64,000 nucleotides of DNA from Macrobrachium rosenbergii. Lineage: Eukaryota; Arthropoda; Malacostraca; Decapoda; Palaemonidae. The notes beneath the pieces were generated by a model that had not been told where the DNA came from, did no database searches, and was given only the letters and a program-made list of their open reading frames with translations. Positions 10,195 through 22,599 of the stretch are shown piece after piece (the stretch's first letter is position 1; every line of letters starts with the position of its first letter). The position numbers and the translations under genes were made by a program. The stretch spans positions 12,341,008-12,405,007 of the forward strand of contig NC_089766.1 of the NCBI RefSeq assembly GCF_040412425.1, read 5' to 3'.

Positions 10195-10580
10195 TGTGCT
10201 TCTGGTCGTAGAGGCATCAAGTTAGTGATCGGCCACACAGCAGGAAGTCTGTCATAATAGCTGCAGTATATATACTGCAGATGTTTTTCATCTATATATC
10301 CATATATTTGAAGTGCTTCCTGCAGTGCTGGTGTTACAAGCTTTTCATGACCCACTGCTGGGTCGCAAAGTGGTGGTGTTGAGCAACAACACCATAGTAG
10401 TGGCATACATCAAGCAAGGGGTACAATCGCCTTTCCCTATTGCAAGTTGGCAAAGTAGGTGCACAACTGGTTGGATTTCCCACGTTTACCTCTAGAAGGG
10501 AATGGCTCTTGTGGGAGATCTCCATGCCAATGAGGAGTTTTAAGGGGTCCATTGCTGCCATAAGGCCCCCATTATGAAGT
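10195..10580 (+). pseudogene. Relic of DIRS-type retroelement RNase H
   Basis: From 10301 the frame reads 'HIFEVLPAVLVLQAF', matching the family pattern HIN-LE--A---AL-AF. It continues with 'LLGRKVVVLSNNTIVVAYIK', matching L-GK-V-V-SDN-T-VAYI. The catalytic D of SDN is changed to N. Just after, 'KQGV' in place of KQGGT shows a one-base loss; the neighbouring frame then carries 'GTIAFPYCKLAK' (family GGT-S--L--LA). The line 'HVYL', stop, 'KGMALVGDLHA' corresponds to the family ending RH-PG--N--AD-LSR. Upstream, about 10200-10240, 'VVEASS' resembles the -DAS-GWGA block. Several stops and frameshifts make it non-functional. Family match is by motif recall only. Confidence 0.6.
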
Positions 10581-11171
10581 AGGTCACCATAGCTACCTTG
10601 TGATTGAAGGTTTCACTTTAAGTTTTTGTCACTTATTAAACAACTAATCCTAAAAATAATTAAACAGATATTACTAAAAATACCTTTGTAAGGAAATTAA
10701 AAAATTTGACCTTACATTTATAAATTTTGCAGTTAAAAAGATTATGTTTTTCATAAATCGTTAAAAAAAAAAGTTACAAAATAATTTTCATCGCGTTAAA
10801 TTACGTAAAGACATGTTGTGAAAATTTTTTATTAAATTTGGTTCAGTCTTGTTTGAGTTATGGGCCTTTACTTTTTAAAAAAATAAGTTTTGAGAAAATG
10901 TTGAAAGAAAAATTTTTGCTTATTTTGTAATAACTTTGATAGTTGGAAAGTTGATTTTTGCAGTAAAAGTAGTTCTTCATATAAGAAAGACCCCTTGAAA
11001 TTTACAAAACAATAGGATGGGAAGAAATGTGATCCATGCTTTGCTTCCTCTTTGGTAATTGACATTCATGACATTTCACCAATGGGGACTCTTGCCTTTT
11101 GCTCAAATTTCTTTTGTCTTTTCAATTCGTGTAGTGTGTAATACAACTCTTCTTTGCTCCTATTATGGCAG
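10581..11171. other. Stretch without recognised gene
   Basis: AT-rich sequence with A/T runs. No structure found. Confidence 0.5.
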
Positions 11172-11223
11172 AAAAAATGGTAGTCAGAAATGCACTAAAA
11201 AGCTGGGTGGACGTCATGACTCG
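11172..11223 (+). CDS. Candidate small exon, unknown product
   Basis: A 52-bp segment between an acceptor-like 'CTCCTATTATGGCAG' and a consensus donor 'TCG|GTAAGTA'. Two frames are open. One starts at ATG 11165 ('MAEKMVVRNALKSWVDVMTR') and ends in phase 2. The other reads 'KNGSQKCTKKLGGRHDS' and ends in phase 0, which is the phase the next candidate (12740-12767) requires. Unrecognised. Such acceptor-donor pairs are expected a few times by chance in 30 kb. Confidence 0.2.
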
Positions 11224-11939
11224 GTAAGTACACCGTGCCTCTACGTGACGTACGTAAAGGAAATGTTGCCATATGCTTACCTATTTCTTTTATTCGTGGA
11301 TAGACATCGTGTATAAATATCCTGAGGAAATAAAACATAATGTCCATTCTATTTTGTCAAACAAAATAAATTGACTTGTAAATGATTTCACTTAAGATAA
11401 CATAAATTTTGTATGCGTGAATGGTAATGAGGAAGATTGCCTTCATTTGCATGTCTGTATATTTGCTTATAGCATGTCGATTTACATGTCATGGTTATGT
11501 TACTGTAAGATTAAGTCAAGAAATATAAAAAGTCAATAAATACAAAACTGTAATAATAACTCAAGAAATGTCAAGTTCTATTAATAACAAGAAATACAAA
11601 ATATTTTATGTAAACTGTCGGGCCCAGTATATCTGTGGAACCACTTTCATGAGGCTTGAGACAACCGGGACATCTTGAGCAAGCGACTCTGATCTCATGT
11701 TTTCTTTGATGGTTTAGTGGGTGACAAAAGTATATCAGTGATTTTGAACTAAACAGGACTAGAACATTGTAAATGTTTATTTAGACAAAAACAGTCCAAC
11801 ACTGTCAGTAACTTAGTTTTGATCCATTCCCTGAAATTCGAAGATCGGCGTGTCCCTTAAGTAGTCTTGCCTAGTGAAATCTTTTTATTCTTATTACAGT
11901 GTTTTTTGTGCTCATTTTCACCAGTGTGTCAGGTGGAAG

Positions 11940-12153
11940 TTGTATGGTTTTAGTCGAACCGGACTCAAAACCAGAGCCTGGTTTTTTGACACCTGTTCAT
12001 GTCCACCAGCAGGTAGGAGATGGCGGTGTCCAAGAATTATCGTTGAAGCTTTGTGAGGTGATCATTCGTGCATACCAGTCATCTGACAGCATGGTACCCT
12101 TTGTGCTGGAACAGGTGTCTGGAGATCTCAGACCACCTTTTTCTTCTCAGTGA
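11940..12153 (+). pseudogene. Possible DIRS-type recombinase C-terminal fragment
   Basis: An open frame runs from about 11940 to TGA 12151-12153. It contains 'LSLKLCEVIIRAYQSS' and ends 'VLEQVSGDLRPPFSSQ'. DIRS-type recombinases commonly show 'TIS-WL--VI-RAY' followed by 'HEVR---AS'. The first motif fits and the second is degraded. It lies 1.4 kb downstream of the RNase H relic in the same orientation, consistent with one decayed element or several copies. Confidence 0.35.
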
Positions 12154-13165
12154 GGGACATCAGCCTTTGGACCTTGACACCTTATGACTTACGGCTGCTG
12201 TTCAGCAGGTATTGCAGTTATCTAGCCTCACTTTGAACAGGAAAAAATCTTGTACAATATATGGTGTCATGTTTTTTCCTGTCCCACATCTGTACAACGG
12301 ACAGCCTATGGCCCTGCTCCTTTCTAGTCCAGTTTTAAGCAAGTGGTATGTGGTCAAAGTACCATATCCAAGGACTGTTATTAGGATCATAGGGTAATGA
12401 TCACCAAGAAGCATCTTCTCTTCACATAAGAAAGAGATATTTCTCAAACTTGTCCTTGAAAGAGTCGTGTTTCAACTTTATTCTTTGGTACAGGTCCCTG
12501 TCATCCTCTGCTTGGTGATTACTGAAGTAGCTTCCAGTCACAGCATTATCATGCAGAGACTTACACAAAGCATAAGTTAAGCCTCCCAGTTATGAAACTA
12601 TTCTCTCCCCTGGTGAGTGAGTCTTCCACACGGGATGGGCAGGTTGTGTAGTACAACCCCCAAGTAAACTGCATTTATCACATTTTGTCTTATATCAAGT
12701 GTCCTACCTATGTCTTCTATCTGTTTATTGCCCTTGCAGCCAAAGGAAAAAGTAAAGGTTCCATCAGGTGAGTGGTTGGGACTAACCTGCTCTCACACAC
12801 TTAGTTAACAAGTTTCAACAACCAAACCAACTTAATGCTCAAAGAATACAGTACGCCTATATGAGGCAAAGGGTTGTAGCTCTAGGAAAGATGCTATTTA
12901 CATTTAAAAAATAACTGCAGCTTTTATGATGTAAGCATAGCTTTTATGCATTCAAGTTCTGGGATTTTATGATAGAACACAGCTTTCATCCAATTTAATT
13001 CTAGACTGCTTCAGTTTAAAGTAAGACTTGTGTGTTTTTTCCCTTACTGTGACTCACTTCCTTATTAGAATTTAGGCTTGAAATAGAGTACTGTGTGGTT
13101 TAGTACGTAAATACAGGTGGATTGAATTTTTATCTCTATGTTGTAAGGGTTAGAGATTGTGACTT
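12154..13165. other. Stretch without recognised gene other than the candidate microexon
   Basis: Intron-like. A poly-T run follows at 13166-13189. Confidence 0.5.
12740..12767 (+). CDS. Candidate 28-bp microexon
   Basis: Strong acceptor 'TTTATTGCCCTTGCAG' and strong donor 'CAG|GTGAGTGG' flank 28 bp reading 'PKEKVKVPS' plus one base. The phases join in frame to 11172-11223 (phase 0) and to 19720-19742 (phase 1). No family is recognised. Confidence 0.25.
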
Positions 13166-13189
13166 TTTTTTTTTTTTTTTTTTTATCCA

Positions 13190-15285
13190 TCAAGTGTGGG
13201 CCTATTACAGATAATTAGGTGGATTGAGTTTGACCTGTAGAGTATTCATATTAGTGAAGTTCTGGTGGGTGTCATGTTTTCTTACACACCTTTTATCATT
13301 GTGATCGTGGTCAAAGAATGAGGATTAGTGTTAGAAGAGGGTTGCAGTCAGTATTCTGATCATTCCAGGTTTAGATAATTGCATATAGTCAAACATGGTA
13401 TAGTATAAAAATGCTGGGTTTTGTTTTGAAGTTGTAAGTTTTATTGCTTGGCTACACTTATTTACTTACCACTGGAGACTTTGTCAAGATTTTGTGAATA
13501 ATGTTTATGTAACTTCACAAAGTAAAAGCGCGTATATGTGCTGGTGCAATAATGCACTGCTCTGTAAGGAACTAGACATTACAAGGAAAAAATTGTCATT
13601 GAGAACCTTTTATATACAGTATTTTCTATTATTGTCGTGTATTCACATAAACATGTACCCTGTAATGCATTGTACTTACGCACAATTTGCCCCAGAATTT
13701 TTTTTTATATATATATATATATACATATTAGGGAGAAGCTTCTGCCCATGTTTTGGCTTACATCATTTCCAGTGTTATTTGATTTTATAAATCCATGTAA
13801 CATTTTCCTTAGCACTTGATTTTTGTTTGTAAAGCCCTTACAGTACTGTAAATTGAATACAGTATTTGTATATGATTTCTCTTTAATCCTGGGTCCTTGA
13901 CTTAGTATATATGAACTATAATGATAGAACACTTACATTTTTCATGTCATTCAGTGTCTTCTTGGTAAATATTCAGGTAGACTTTTGCAATGATTTTCTT
14001 GTTAATACTAGTTTTTTTGGTTTTTTGCCCTTAAGGTAAGTGTAACTTACAGTATTGTCTTTCACTAATGTAGTACATAGGATTTTGATTTATTTCCATG
14101 TGAAAACGTCATAGGAATTTAAGTCATTTTCATTGTGGTAATATCATCTAAAATAAACTCCTACCCCATAAATTTTACATAGAATCTCTGTCCATCCTGA
14201 CTATGATTACTGACTTTTTTTATATATATTTGGTAACTTGCACACGACATTGAATTGTCATCATGTTGAATACAGAACATTGTACCAAATGGTATACCAT
14301 GTTGTTACAATTGACTGTTTTAAAGAGTATTTTCATATAGACGGAGGGTGAGGTAAGCAATGCTTACAATTGAAATTGTATTATGATAATACAAATTGAA
14401 AAGAAAATTTGCAAGTTCAGGCTTGAAAAACACATATATATATACATGTATTTATTGCTTACAGTTTTGAAATGCTGTGCCCTGGCCCTTCAGAAAAGAA
14501 TAGTTCTTTGTAAACATGAATTACACCTGTTATGAATTTTTTTTGTTTCTTTATGCAAAGAGTATGATGAGATTTCAATACTTTACATCATTTCATTTAT
14601 ATATATCATGCAATTACAACCCTACTGAAAACATGCTGAAGAAGAGTAATGGGAACGGTGTAAATTTTGTATAAGACTAATTTCTTCCATCTCTGTTGAT
14701 AGAGATGGAAGTTCCCTAGAAACCATATTGTAATTTGTGGCTTTTAAGTCCATCGTAGTATTTGAAATGCCAGCCAGTTTATATGCATGAAAGGAAAGTT
14801 ATCTCATTAAATATAAAAAATACAGTAAATAATATTAGTCTACTTGGTCTTGTTTATCAGTCAGGTGCTTATTCTTATGGATTGGTCAGTCATCAATGCT
14901 TTTATTTTTAAATGTTCAGGTTACCCATTTTTTTTTTTACCATTTAATTTACATAATTTTATAGGGATTACGATTAATCTACTCAAATGACGCTTATCAT
15001 TTTTTGTGCAAAAGAATTTCATACCCACAAAAGATGATGCTGTTTTAGTGCTGTGTGAGTGCACTTGTACCAGGAATGAAAATTTTGCAAGATATTTGCC
15101 GTAGTTGCATAAGAGTGGGATATTCGAGTATTTGCCTAGGCTATGATTCTGTTTTCTGTGAATTTATGGAAGTTATTTGTACTGTACACTAATTGCATTT
15201 TATCTTACTGCTTACAAATTGACCCCTCACCTATATTTTCCACTTCAGGGGAGTATTTCCTTACTAATTGGCATTTCCAGTACTC
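13190..15285. other. Stretch without recognised gene
   Basis: Holds short TA tracts at about 13706-13726 and a perfect 11-bp hairpin at about 14685-14712 (CTTCCATCTCT / AGAGATGGAAG). A 12-bp ACGGAGGGTGAG at 14341-14352 sits between acceptor- and donor-like signals but joins out of frame with the neighbouring candidates. Confidence 0.5.
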
Positions 15286-15971
15286 GTCAAAATAATAAAC
15301 CAGGTAATGCCACCCAGCTCGTTGTTCTTGCAAAAATTTTTTTTTTTTTTTTTTTTTTTTTTGGGTTGAGGTGAATAAATTGAGAATAAATAATATGCCG
15401 GCTGCCTGATGTGTGCGCATCATTAGCGAGCATGACTTTTCCATTTACCGTATTATCGTTCAGTTTGAGGGTGGCCGCCATTGTGGATAGCATTTCATAT
15501 GTGACCGCGATGTTGTTCTCCCGCATTTCACCATGTTGCGCTGTGTAAAGTGGCTAGTCATTTATTATGGGCAAAACAAAAAACTTGATCATCTGAAGTT
15601 AACCACCCTCCCTGAACCTTGCCATGTACTTCTAAATACTCCTCTAACTAACACCAGTCTGATTTACTACATCTTTGGTTTGAAGGCCAGATTCCTTCAA
15701 AGCTATTATCGGGGCGATAACTTGAGTTGATAAGTCTTTTGTTTTGCTCGTAATAAATGAACCAGTGTGCAGTCACACATGAAATGCTATCCATAATGGC
15801 GGCGACCCTCAAACTGAACGATAATAAATGGAAATGTCATGCTCACTAAGGATGCACAAATGTCACACAGCCGGCATGTTATTCTCTCAGTTCATTCACC
15901 CTCAAAAATAACCATTCTTTTTCTTGCCAGAACAATAAACCAGTTGGTATTACCTGGTTTATTATTTTGAC
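15286..15971. mobile_element. Foldback/MITE-like element of 686 bp with arms of over 200 bp
   Basis: The left end 'GTCAAAATAATAAACCAGG' is repeated inverted at the right end. Arms share 'GTAATRCCA', 'GCCGGCTG', 'GAGCATGAC', 'CCATTTA', 'TATCGTTCAGTTTGAGGGT', 'GATAGCATTTCAT' and 'GCAAAACAAAA'. The right end contains its own small hairpin (AATAAACCA / TGGTTTATT). A poly-T run (about 15339-15362) interrupts the left arm. No transposase frame and no clear target-site duplication. Confidence 0.85.
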
Positions 15972-18047
15972 ATTGTGTAGGTAAATGATAGAATTTTGGC
16001 TTAAACCTTAAACTTTTTTGCAATTTAGTTTGGTGCGATCATAGCAGAAATTCATTTAGGATAGGCATTCCAAACAAATTCTGTGGCTTTTAAAGCTATT
16101 GACAGAATTCCTTGGGAAAATGTATGTTTGATGTTATCTTTGTAAGAAACACCTTGCCACAGTATATTTGAGTAATGTTTATGTAAGGTATTGCAGTGCA
16201 ATCATTAACAGGAAAGAGATCGTGCTTGTTCATATACACTTGAATTTTTACGGGGAGGGGTTTGGGACTGTGCCTTGGAAACTGGTGTATTGATGCTAAA
16301 AGAAAAATAATTTTGAACCGTAATTATAAAAGGAAAGAAGAAGTTTGTGTTGCCTCTCATATACTGGGTGATGATAAACCTTGATGAGATGTAATAGTTT
16401 CTTTGGGGATGGACCAGTAAGTCATTTTTATCAAATGTGAAGAAATTACCTTTTTATAAAGCAGATTCAGCAAAGAGCTGAAGAAATGAAATAATAAAAA
16501 AAAACATTAAATGAATGAATAACTAAAATAATGTAAATAATGGAGAAAAAATTTATAAACCATAAAGTTAAAAAAAAGTGTGCATGGGTATACAGTATTC
16601 ATAGCCAGAAAATTCAAACCAAAGGCCTTAGAAAGCAGTGGTACAGATGTGGTACCACAGCCCAAGGTACAATACCAAGTGCTTTACCTGTATTGACCAC
16701 TGAAAACTGGTGTCTTTGAAGGTCAGTTGAAATACCTGCCAAAACAATATTTGTCCAGACTAGATAAGTACGTTTCATGCTACAGAGATTGCTCCATGAC
16801 TGGTGCCTTGCCTTTTGTTTATTAGTGCAGTAGTGCAATATTCTGTTTTGGCAATGATGTAGGGGGTAAGGGAGATTTATCATGACTGCTGTAAATCTAG
16901 AAATTTCTTCCCTAATCCAAGATTTACCTTTTGTGTGGTTGAGCAAAAGTGGAGATAGAGCCTAAGGAAGCAAAGTGTGAAATGTGTAGGTACATACAAG
17001 GCCATCAGCTGCGTACAGTCACTATTGGTTTGCAGAATGTTCACATTGACTGCAGATGCGCAATATCTGTAGGCAGCTTTTTATTCCCATTTATAAAAAG
17101 TACTTGCATTTTGCTCTTGTCTGTGAAGCATTTTCATTAAAAGTACCCTACAGTTGGAGAATATAAGAACAAAATGCAGGCCAGGAAAGTCTTTCATGTA
17201 TCATTATGCTTTATGTTTTGAAGTGGAAAAATAACTGTTACAGCTATATTACAGAGTAATATGATCTGGATTTGGATGAAAGTAGGGTACTGTCAGAGTG
17301 CAATTTAAAATCCCAGTGATTAATTCTCAATCTCCTGGGGGAAGTGTAGACTAAACCACATTATGCCTTGCGTAGTACAAAGGAATTTTTTTTTTATTGC
17401 CCTTCTTTTTTTTTTTTTGTATATGTTCCCTCACATTTTTCTCCACCTAGCTGGCCAACTTAATATCTTGCTTTAATTTTCATCTTTGTAAACAAAATCT
17501 TTGATCTTGCCTGTGAAAAAAGTTACTCAGTGGTTTGCTTATGCTGAATAATAATGAAGTGATCTTCAGTATACAGTAGACGCAAAAAGGATATTAGTGA
17601 TGTTCAGTTCTATTATAATAATAATAATACAGTAATACTTTTTTTATATATAAATCTCATAAGTGATATTTTGTCTGTACTGCTGTAAATTGTTGTGGAT
17701 TATGTGATCTTTTAGAGAATCAAACCTTTAAACATTATTTGTACTTAGAAATCATGTTGACAAACTGCACACATTCTGATTGCACAAGGTTTAAACTACT
17801 TCATTTTGTTGTAAGTAATTGGAAATGGCATTGAATGAGGTGTGTGTACTTATGCTGTTTGCATTTCCTTGTAAATATAACACTTACAGTACAATCAAAT
17901 GTACTGTCTCAGGTTGTGTGATAAAACAGACATACCTGTCCAGTTTTCTGAGTCCCATTAGTTGGATGGTGGAGAGTGATTGTGTCATTGGGATAAAAAA
18001 AAAAAAAATTGATGGTGGTTTTTGGCAGCTGAAGGTGGTGTGCAATT

Positions 18048-18080
<33 letters not shown>

Positions 18081-18464
18081 CCAACAGTTAGCATCATACT
18101 GTTAATATCCTCTGTATATTGTTTGTATGTGAAATGCAGCAGAACTTTTTCCTTGATTGCAGAGAGGAACAGCTTCAGTTTAGTTTCCGAATTAAATGTT
18201 TTGTGCGATAGGTACATTGGGAAAATACAACTTCACTCCTTTCTCTTTTGATTCCATTTTCTTCAAGTATTGTAAAAGTACTATCATACAGTATGCGTTA
18301 ATATTGTATCAATGTAATTTGGGATGCCCTTGGAATTTGTAACACCACCTAAGACATGTCAAGCACATGTACATTGCTTTATATCGTACTGTACTACAGT
18401 TGTATAATTATACTGAATGTGAAATATAAATAGCAATCCTTCCCATTGGTATTTAAATACAGTA
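15972..18464. other. Stretch without recognised gene
   Basis: Intron-like with poly-T runs (17401-17420 broken; 18051-18080, about 30 bp) and a short ATA repeat near 17617. The minus-strand frame at 16614-16946 (110 codons) has no recognisable domain. Confidence 0.5.
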
Positions 18465-18708
18465 TACAGTGTGTCACCGACTTACGGCAGATTCAATCTT
18501 ACATCTCTTTTTCATCACCATAACTTGATGTTGTGTCAAGACAGTGCTGTAAGCACTAATGACAAGAATAGGCATCAAGTTGATGGTGCTTACGGCGCTG
18601 TAACTTGTTGCAGCATCAAGTTATGGCGCCGTTAAAGAACCAGTATTGGCGGAAATGAACTTGTGGCCCTGGAACGGACCCCCCGCCTTAAGTCGGTGAT
18701 ACATTGTA
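18465..18708. mobile_element. Small palindromic MITE, about 245 bp
   Basis: Ends match in inverted orientation: left 'TGTCACCGACTTACGGC' and the right reverse complement 'TATCACCGACTTAAGGC'. The interior is also self-complementary ('CCATAACTTGATG' against 'CATCAAGTTATGG', 'GTGCTGTAAGCAC' against 'GGTGCTTACGGC'). No open frame. Confidence 0.75.
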
Positions 18709-19719
18709 CTAGTATAATAAAACACTGATTAGATGTTATTAAAATTCATTATACAGTATTGGTAATGGTGCAGAGTATGCCACACTACCATACACAAAGA
18801 TGAACATACATGCTGGGAGACTTACACTCTAAAGTGCCCATGTCAAGCACTGGAGGTGCTTTGAGATACTTAAACTAAAGCCCATGAAGTAGCATCAGTC
18901 AGGTTTATCTTCATGATTGGATATACAAGCACAGGAAGACCATTATCATTTCTAATCTGATAGATGCATTATTTAGTTGCAATGTATGGCAGCATGGCTG
19001 ATTATGGATAAACATACCATGAAAAGACACTATATAATGTAGAGAAGTAATGTAATAGCAACCCAAATTTCATTCCAATATGTGCATAACAAGTGTGCAG
19101 TGTTATTGGGGCCAGGACTAGAACTAAGCATTAAATATCTTAAGTAGTCCTTAAATTTCCAACCAGATTCCATTTATGTTGGAAGTATAAGCAAGTCTTT
19201 GAGGTTAACAAGGTTTGGTAAATTAGGGAACTAGGAAGCAAAACAGGGACCTTTTAAGAATGATGCTAAATTGCTTGATATGAAATCTTTACTCATAAAT
19301 AAAAAAACTTTTAATTTTGCCTCAGATAAGTAAAAAAAAAATCAAAAGTGCTTTGAATTTAGTCTACTGTAATTTGCAATTTGTCTCAGTTTGCCTACCA
19401 GACGTGCAGTATTATTTTGAAAATCTCATTGTTTGTTGGGAATCCTGTATCTTATTAAACACCATAAAAAATATTTAGGTCAAGGTTTTTTTGTACAGAA
19501 CTGAACAATGGTAGGAGTGTTGTGTTCTGTACAGTAAGAACGACTGATATAGCGATGCCCCTGACTTAGTTTTGCACACCCAATACAATTAATGTATTGG
19601 TACTTGATGGAGATTTCTTATGATTTAGGTTTGGTATATACAGTGCCAAAAACAGTATTTTAATATTTTTTATGAAATAGCATTTGTAAAGTTTAAGATA
19701 CCATCAATTTTTTCCTCAG

Positions 19720-19742
19720 AAGAAAAGCATCATGCAAGTCTT
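19720..19742 (+). CDS. Candidate 23-bp microexon
   Basis: Acceptor 'CAATTTTTTCCTCAG' and donor 'CTT|GTAAGTGG' flank 23 bp that read 'EEKHHASL' when joined to the preceding candidate. A second donor-like GTGTAAGT lies shortly downstream. Not recognised. Confidence 0.2.
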
Positions 19743-21327
19743 GTAAGTGGAGAGGTGTAAGTACAAATATGCAAACCATTGCCTTACTAGAATCGTTTAG
19801 ATATGTTTAAAGGAATTTATGCTGCAAGGAGCTATGGTAATTCTAAGAATATAAAGTTACCATTGTGAGTATACTTCCACTTTTACTCATTTCTCTTATC
19901 ACATTCAAGTTTCGGTTTCAAGTGATGACACATTGTCATAACTCTGTTAAGACAAAGCACATCAGTTTCACCAGAATTTTCCTAGGTCAAGGGATTGTCA
20001 GCCATAGATGGTAAGTAATCTCAGCGAGAATATCTGGTGGTGTATTTTACATGAATGCTGCATTCCATGAAGTTGCTAATTTTTAAGCCTCATCATTCAC
20101 CATCAGAAGGGTTCTGTTTGGCTGGAGACACCACAAGGAAGGCTTTTTGGTCCTTATTTACCACCAGAGAGCATTTTGCCAAGTAGTATTACACTTTGTA
20201 TGATTCAGTTTCAGCAAACCCTTGCACTCTGCAAAATTGAGGTCATTAGACTCAAGAAAGCCATGATTTCAAAATTAGCTGGGTAGTTTTGTGTAACTCT
20301 GGTCACAGAGAAACAGTTCAACCTTTAATGGAGGGAATTTTAAACTCATTGCAAAGACACCACCAGATTTCAACCACTATCTTCATCTAGATGGAGTTAC
20401 ATGTGACCAAGTGTGGTAGATCCGTGCATAGGGAATCTTAAAAAGCTGTCATAAGCATTCGTACTGTGAACATTTTCACTGAGGTATTGACATATTTATG
20501 CTGTAGGTGATTTTGTTACTTGCAGCTTACCTGTATGGCCTCCCCACACAGCTAAGTAGAGCCAGTATGATCAACTTGAGGGCATTGTAAGCAATTTAAA
20601 AGAAAAAAAAAATATTTTAATCTTCCGCAATATGCCAGACTGAAGGAATGAAAAAAGTAACATATTTGTCCTCAATCTACCAGCACACAATAGAATAAAA
20701 GAATATGGTCTCACTTCTGCTGCGATCTTAGCTCTGATGTCAGATGCTCTGTTCCTCAATCAAGTTGGTTTCCAAATCCAGCTGAGTTTTTGTAAGATTT
20801 CACCACAGTATGACCATGATCATATGAATGACAAAGTAGGAGAGAGAGGTGTCCAGTGGCTAGAAAATAAGTGAGAAGTAATAGTCCATACCAATGCTAC
20901 TAGTAATCTTTCTCTTTCTAATCAATCTTCATTAACCATATTGCTAATCCTTGCAATGAATCATGGTAAAGGTGTGGTTAGTTGAAGACCTAGACTCCAC
21001 CTTATGGGAATTCAAGCAGAGCCAAGAAGAATGTTGAACTTGTTTCATGTTCATCTGACTTCCTGATGCATCTGTCATAAATCCAATGCAGATAAACAGG
21101 GTTAGACTGGTTCTTGGATATCCTGCAGTATAGGTCAGGGTGTAGTGCAGCTGGTTCACTTCGACCCCAAGGGGCTGCTATTTGTTTCAACCCGCCACCT
21201 TGTATACTATTCACAAGTCAGTCACTTCTTTCAGTAGTTCTATTATGTAGTTAATATCAGTCTGCATTGTAGAGCCTAGATGAAATTTTTCTCTCTCATA
21301 CTGGTTGCTAATGAACACACGTTTTAG

Positions 21328-21366
21328 GCAAGTGCAGCCATTGTGCAAGAGAGTTTTTACCAACAG
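21328..21366 (+). CDS. Candidate 39-bp exon
   Basis: Flanked by 'ACGTTTTAG' and 'CAG|GTAATA', phase 0 to 0, reading 'ASAAIVQESFYQQ'. The acceptor is weak. Lowest confidence of this series. Confidence 0.12.
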
Positions 21367-21857
21367 GTAATAAAGCCTATCCACCTCTAGACGCTATACT
21401 GTACTGAACAGAGTAGGTTTATCCCCATATTGAGTCTTGGAAAAAAAAAGGGGGGGGGGGAAGGTGGGGCAATGACATTGTAAGAGTTTTAAAAAAAATT
21501 ACATTGAGGGTGTGAGACAATAGTACACATATTATATAAAAATAACGAAACCAAAAATTAGAGCCAAAATACTCGTATCCATAGTTCTTTCCTCTAGACT
21601 TCGAAGTTTGAGGAATGTTAATCGGAAGCAGTTCTGGTTTTTTATGTTGTATTTTCCCCGTATGCTGTTGGCTATTTTGAACTATTAAACACATGATCCA
21701 GTGAATTTACTGCCAATTTACAGATGAGCTGCCTTTGGGAACTACTTGTAAGTATTAGTGCACACATTCTACATTAACACTTTTGTCTTGTTGACATTGA
21801 AAGCTGACCTCAAACCCTCACAAATTACATGAATGAACGAGCTATTCCATCATAGTT

Positions 21858-21964
<107 letters not shown>

Positions 21965-22599
21965 TCCTAATAGGATTAGGATAACCACTAATCGTAGTAT
22001 GATGTTTAGGAATGAGCCACCACTAAAACTAGAAATGACAGACATCAAGTAGGGGAAGAATTTGTTACTCACTTTTGTGACATAAACATCCTTGGAATAG
22101 AGAAAAACATTGAAATATTGGAAACTGCCAAATATTGCTCCAGTAGGCCTAGGCTGATTAGCTTCACCTCGGTTCCTGGGAAGACGCTACTGTACAATCT
22201 AATATTGACTTTTGGAATCAGTCTTCTTATAGGTGGTACTTGGCATGGACTTCATGCAAGATCATGCTTGCCTAACCAATTAGACTTCTTGCATGACTAT
22301 GGTTGGCACACAGTGTAAATAATAGTAAATGTGCTTTATTTCGAGATTGCACGTGATATTGTGCCACATAAAGAATTAATGCCAACAGTAAGGAGTCATG
22401 GCAGTGCTGAATGGCCAAAAGTGCCTGAGTGCTTGGCTAGACAGCATAAATTTCATAGATATGGAGTCATAGCTCATTTTACAAGTAAAAGATGAAATCA
22501 TAAGTTCTACATGGTAGGGGGGGAAAACAGAATCTTGTGTGAAAGAGCCTAGTGTGTAAAATCTGAGAGATATAAGAATAATTGTGTGATTGAAGTAAA

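Noticed and set aside
14341..14352. 12-bp microexon between splice-like signals
   Set aside because: Its phase does not fit the neighbouring candidates and a 12-bp segment is easily found by chance.
16614..16946. 110-codon minus-strand frame
   Set aside because: No domain, no start context; composition follows the local base composition.
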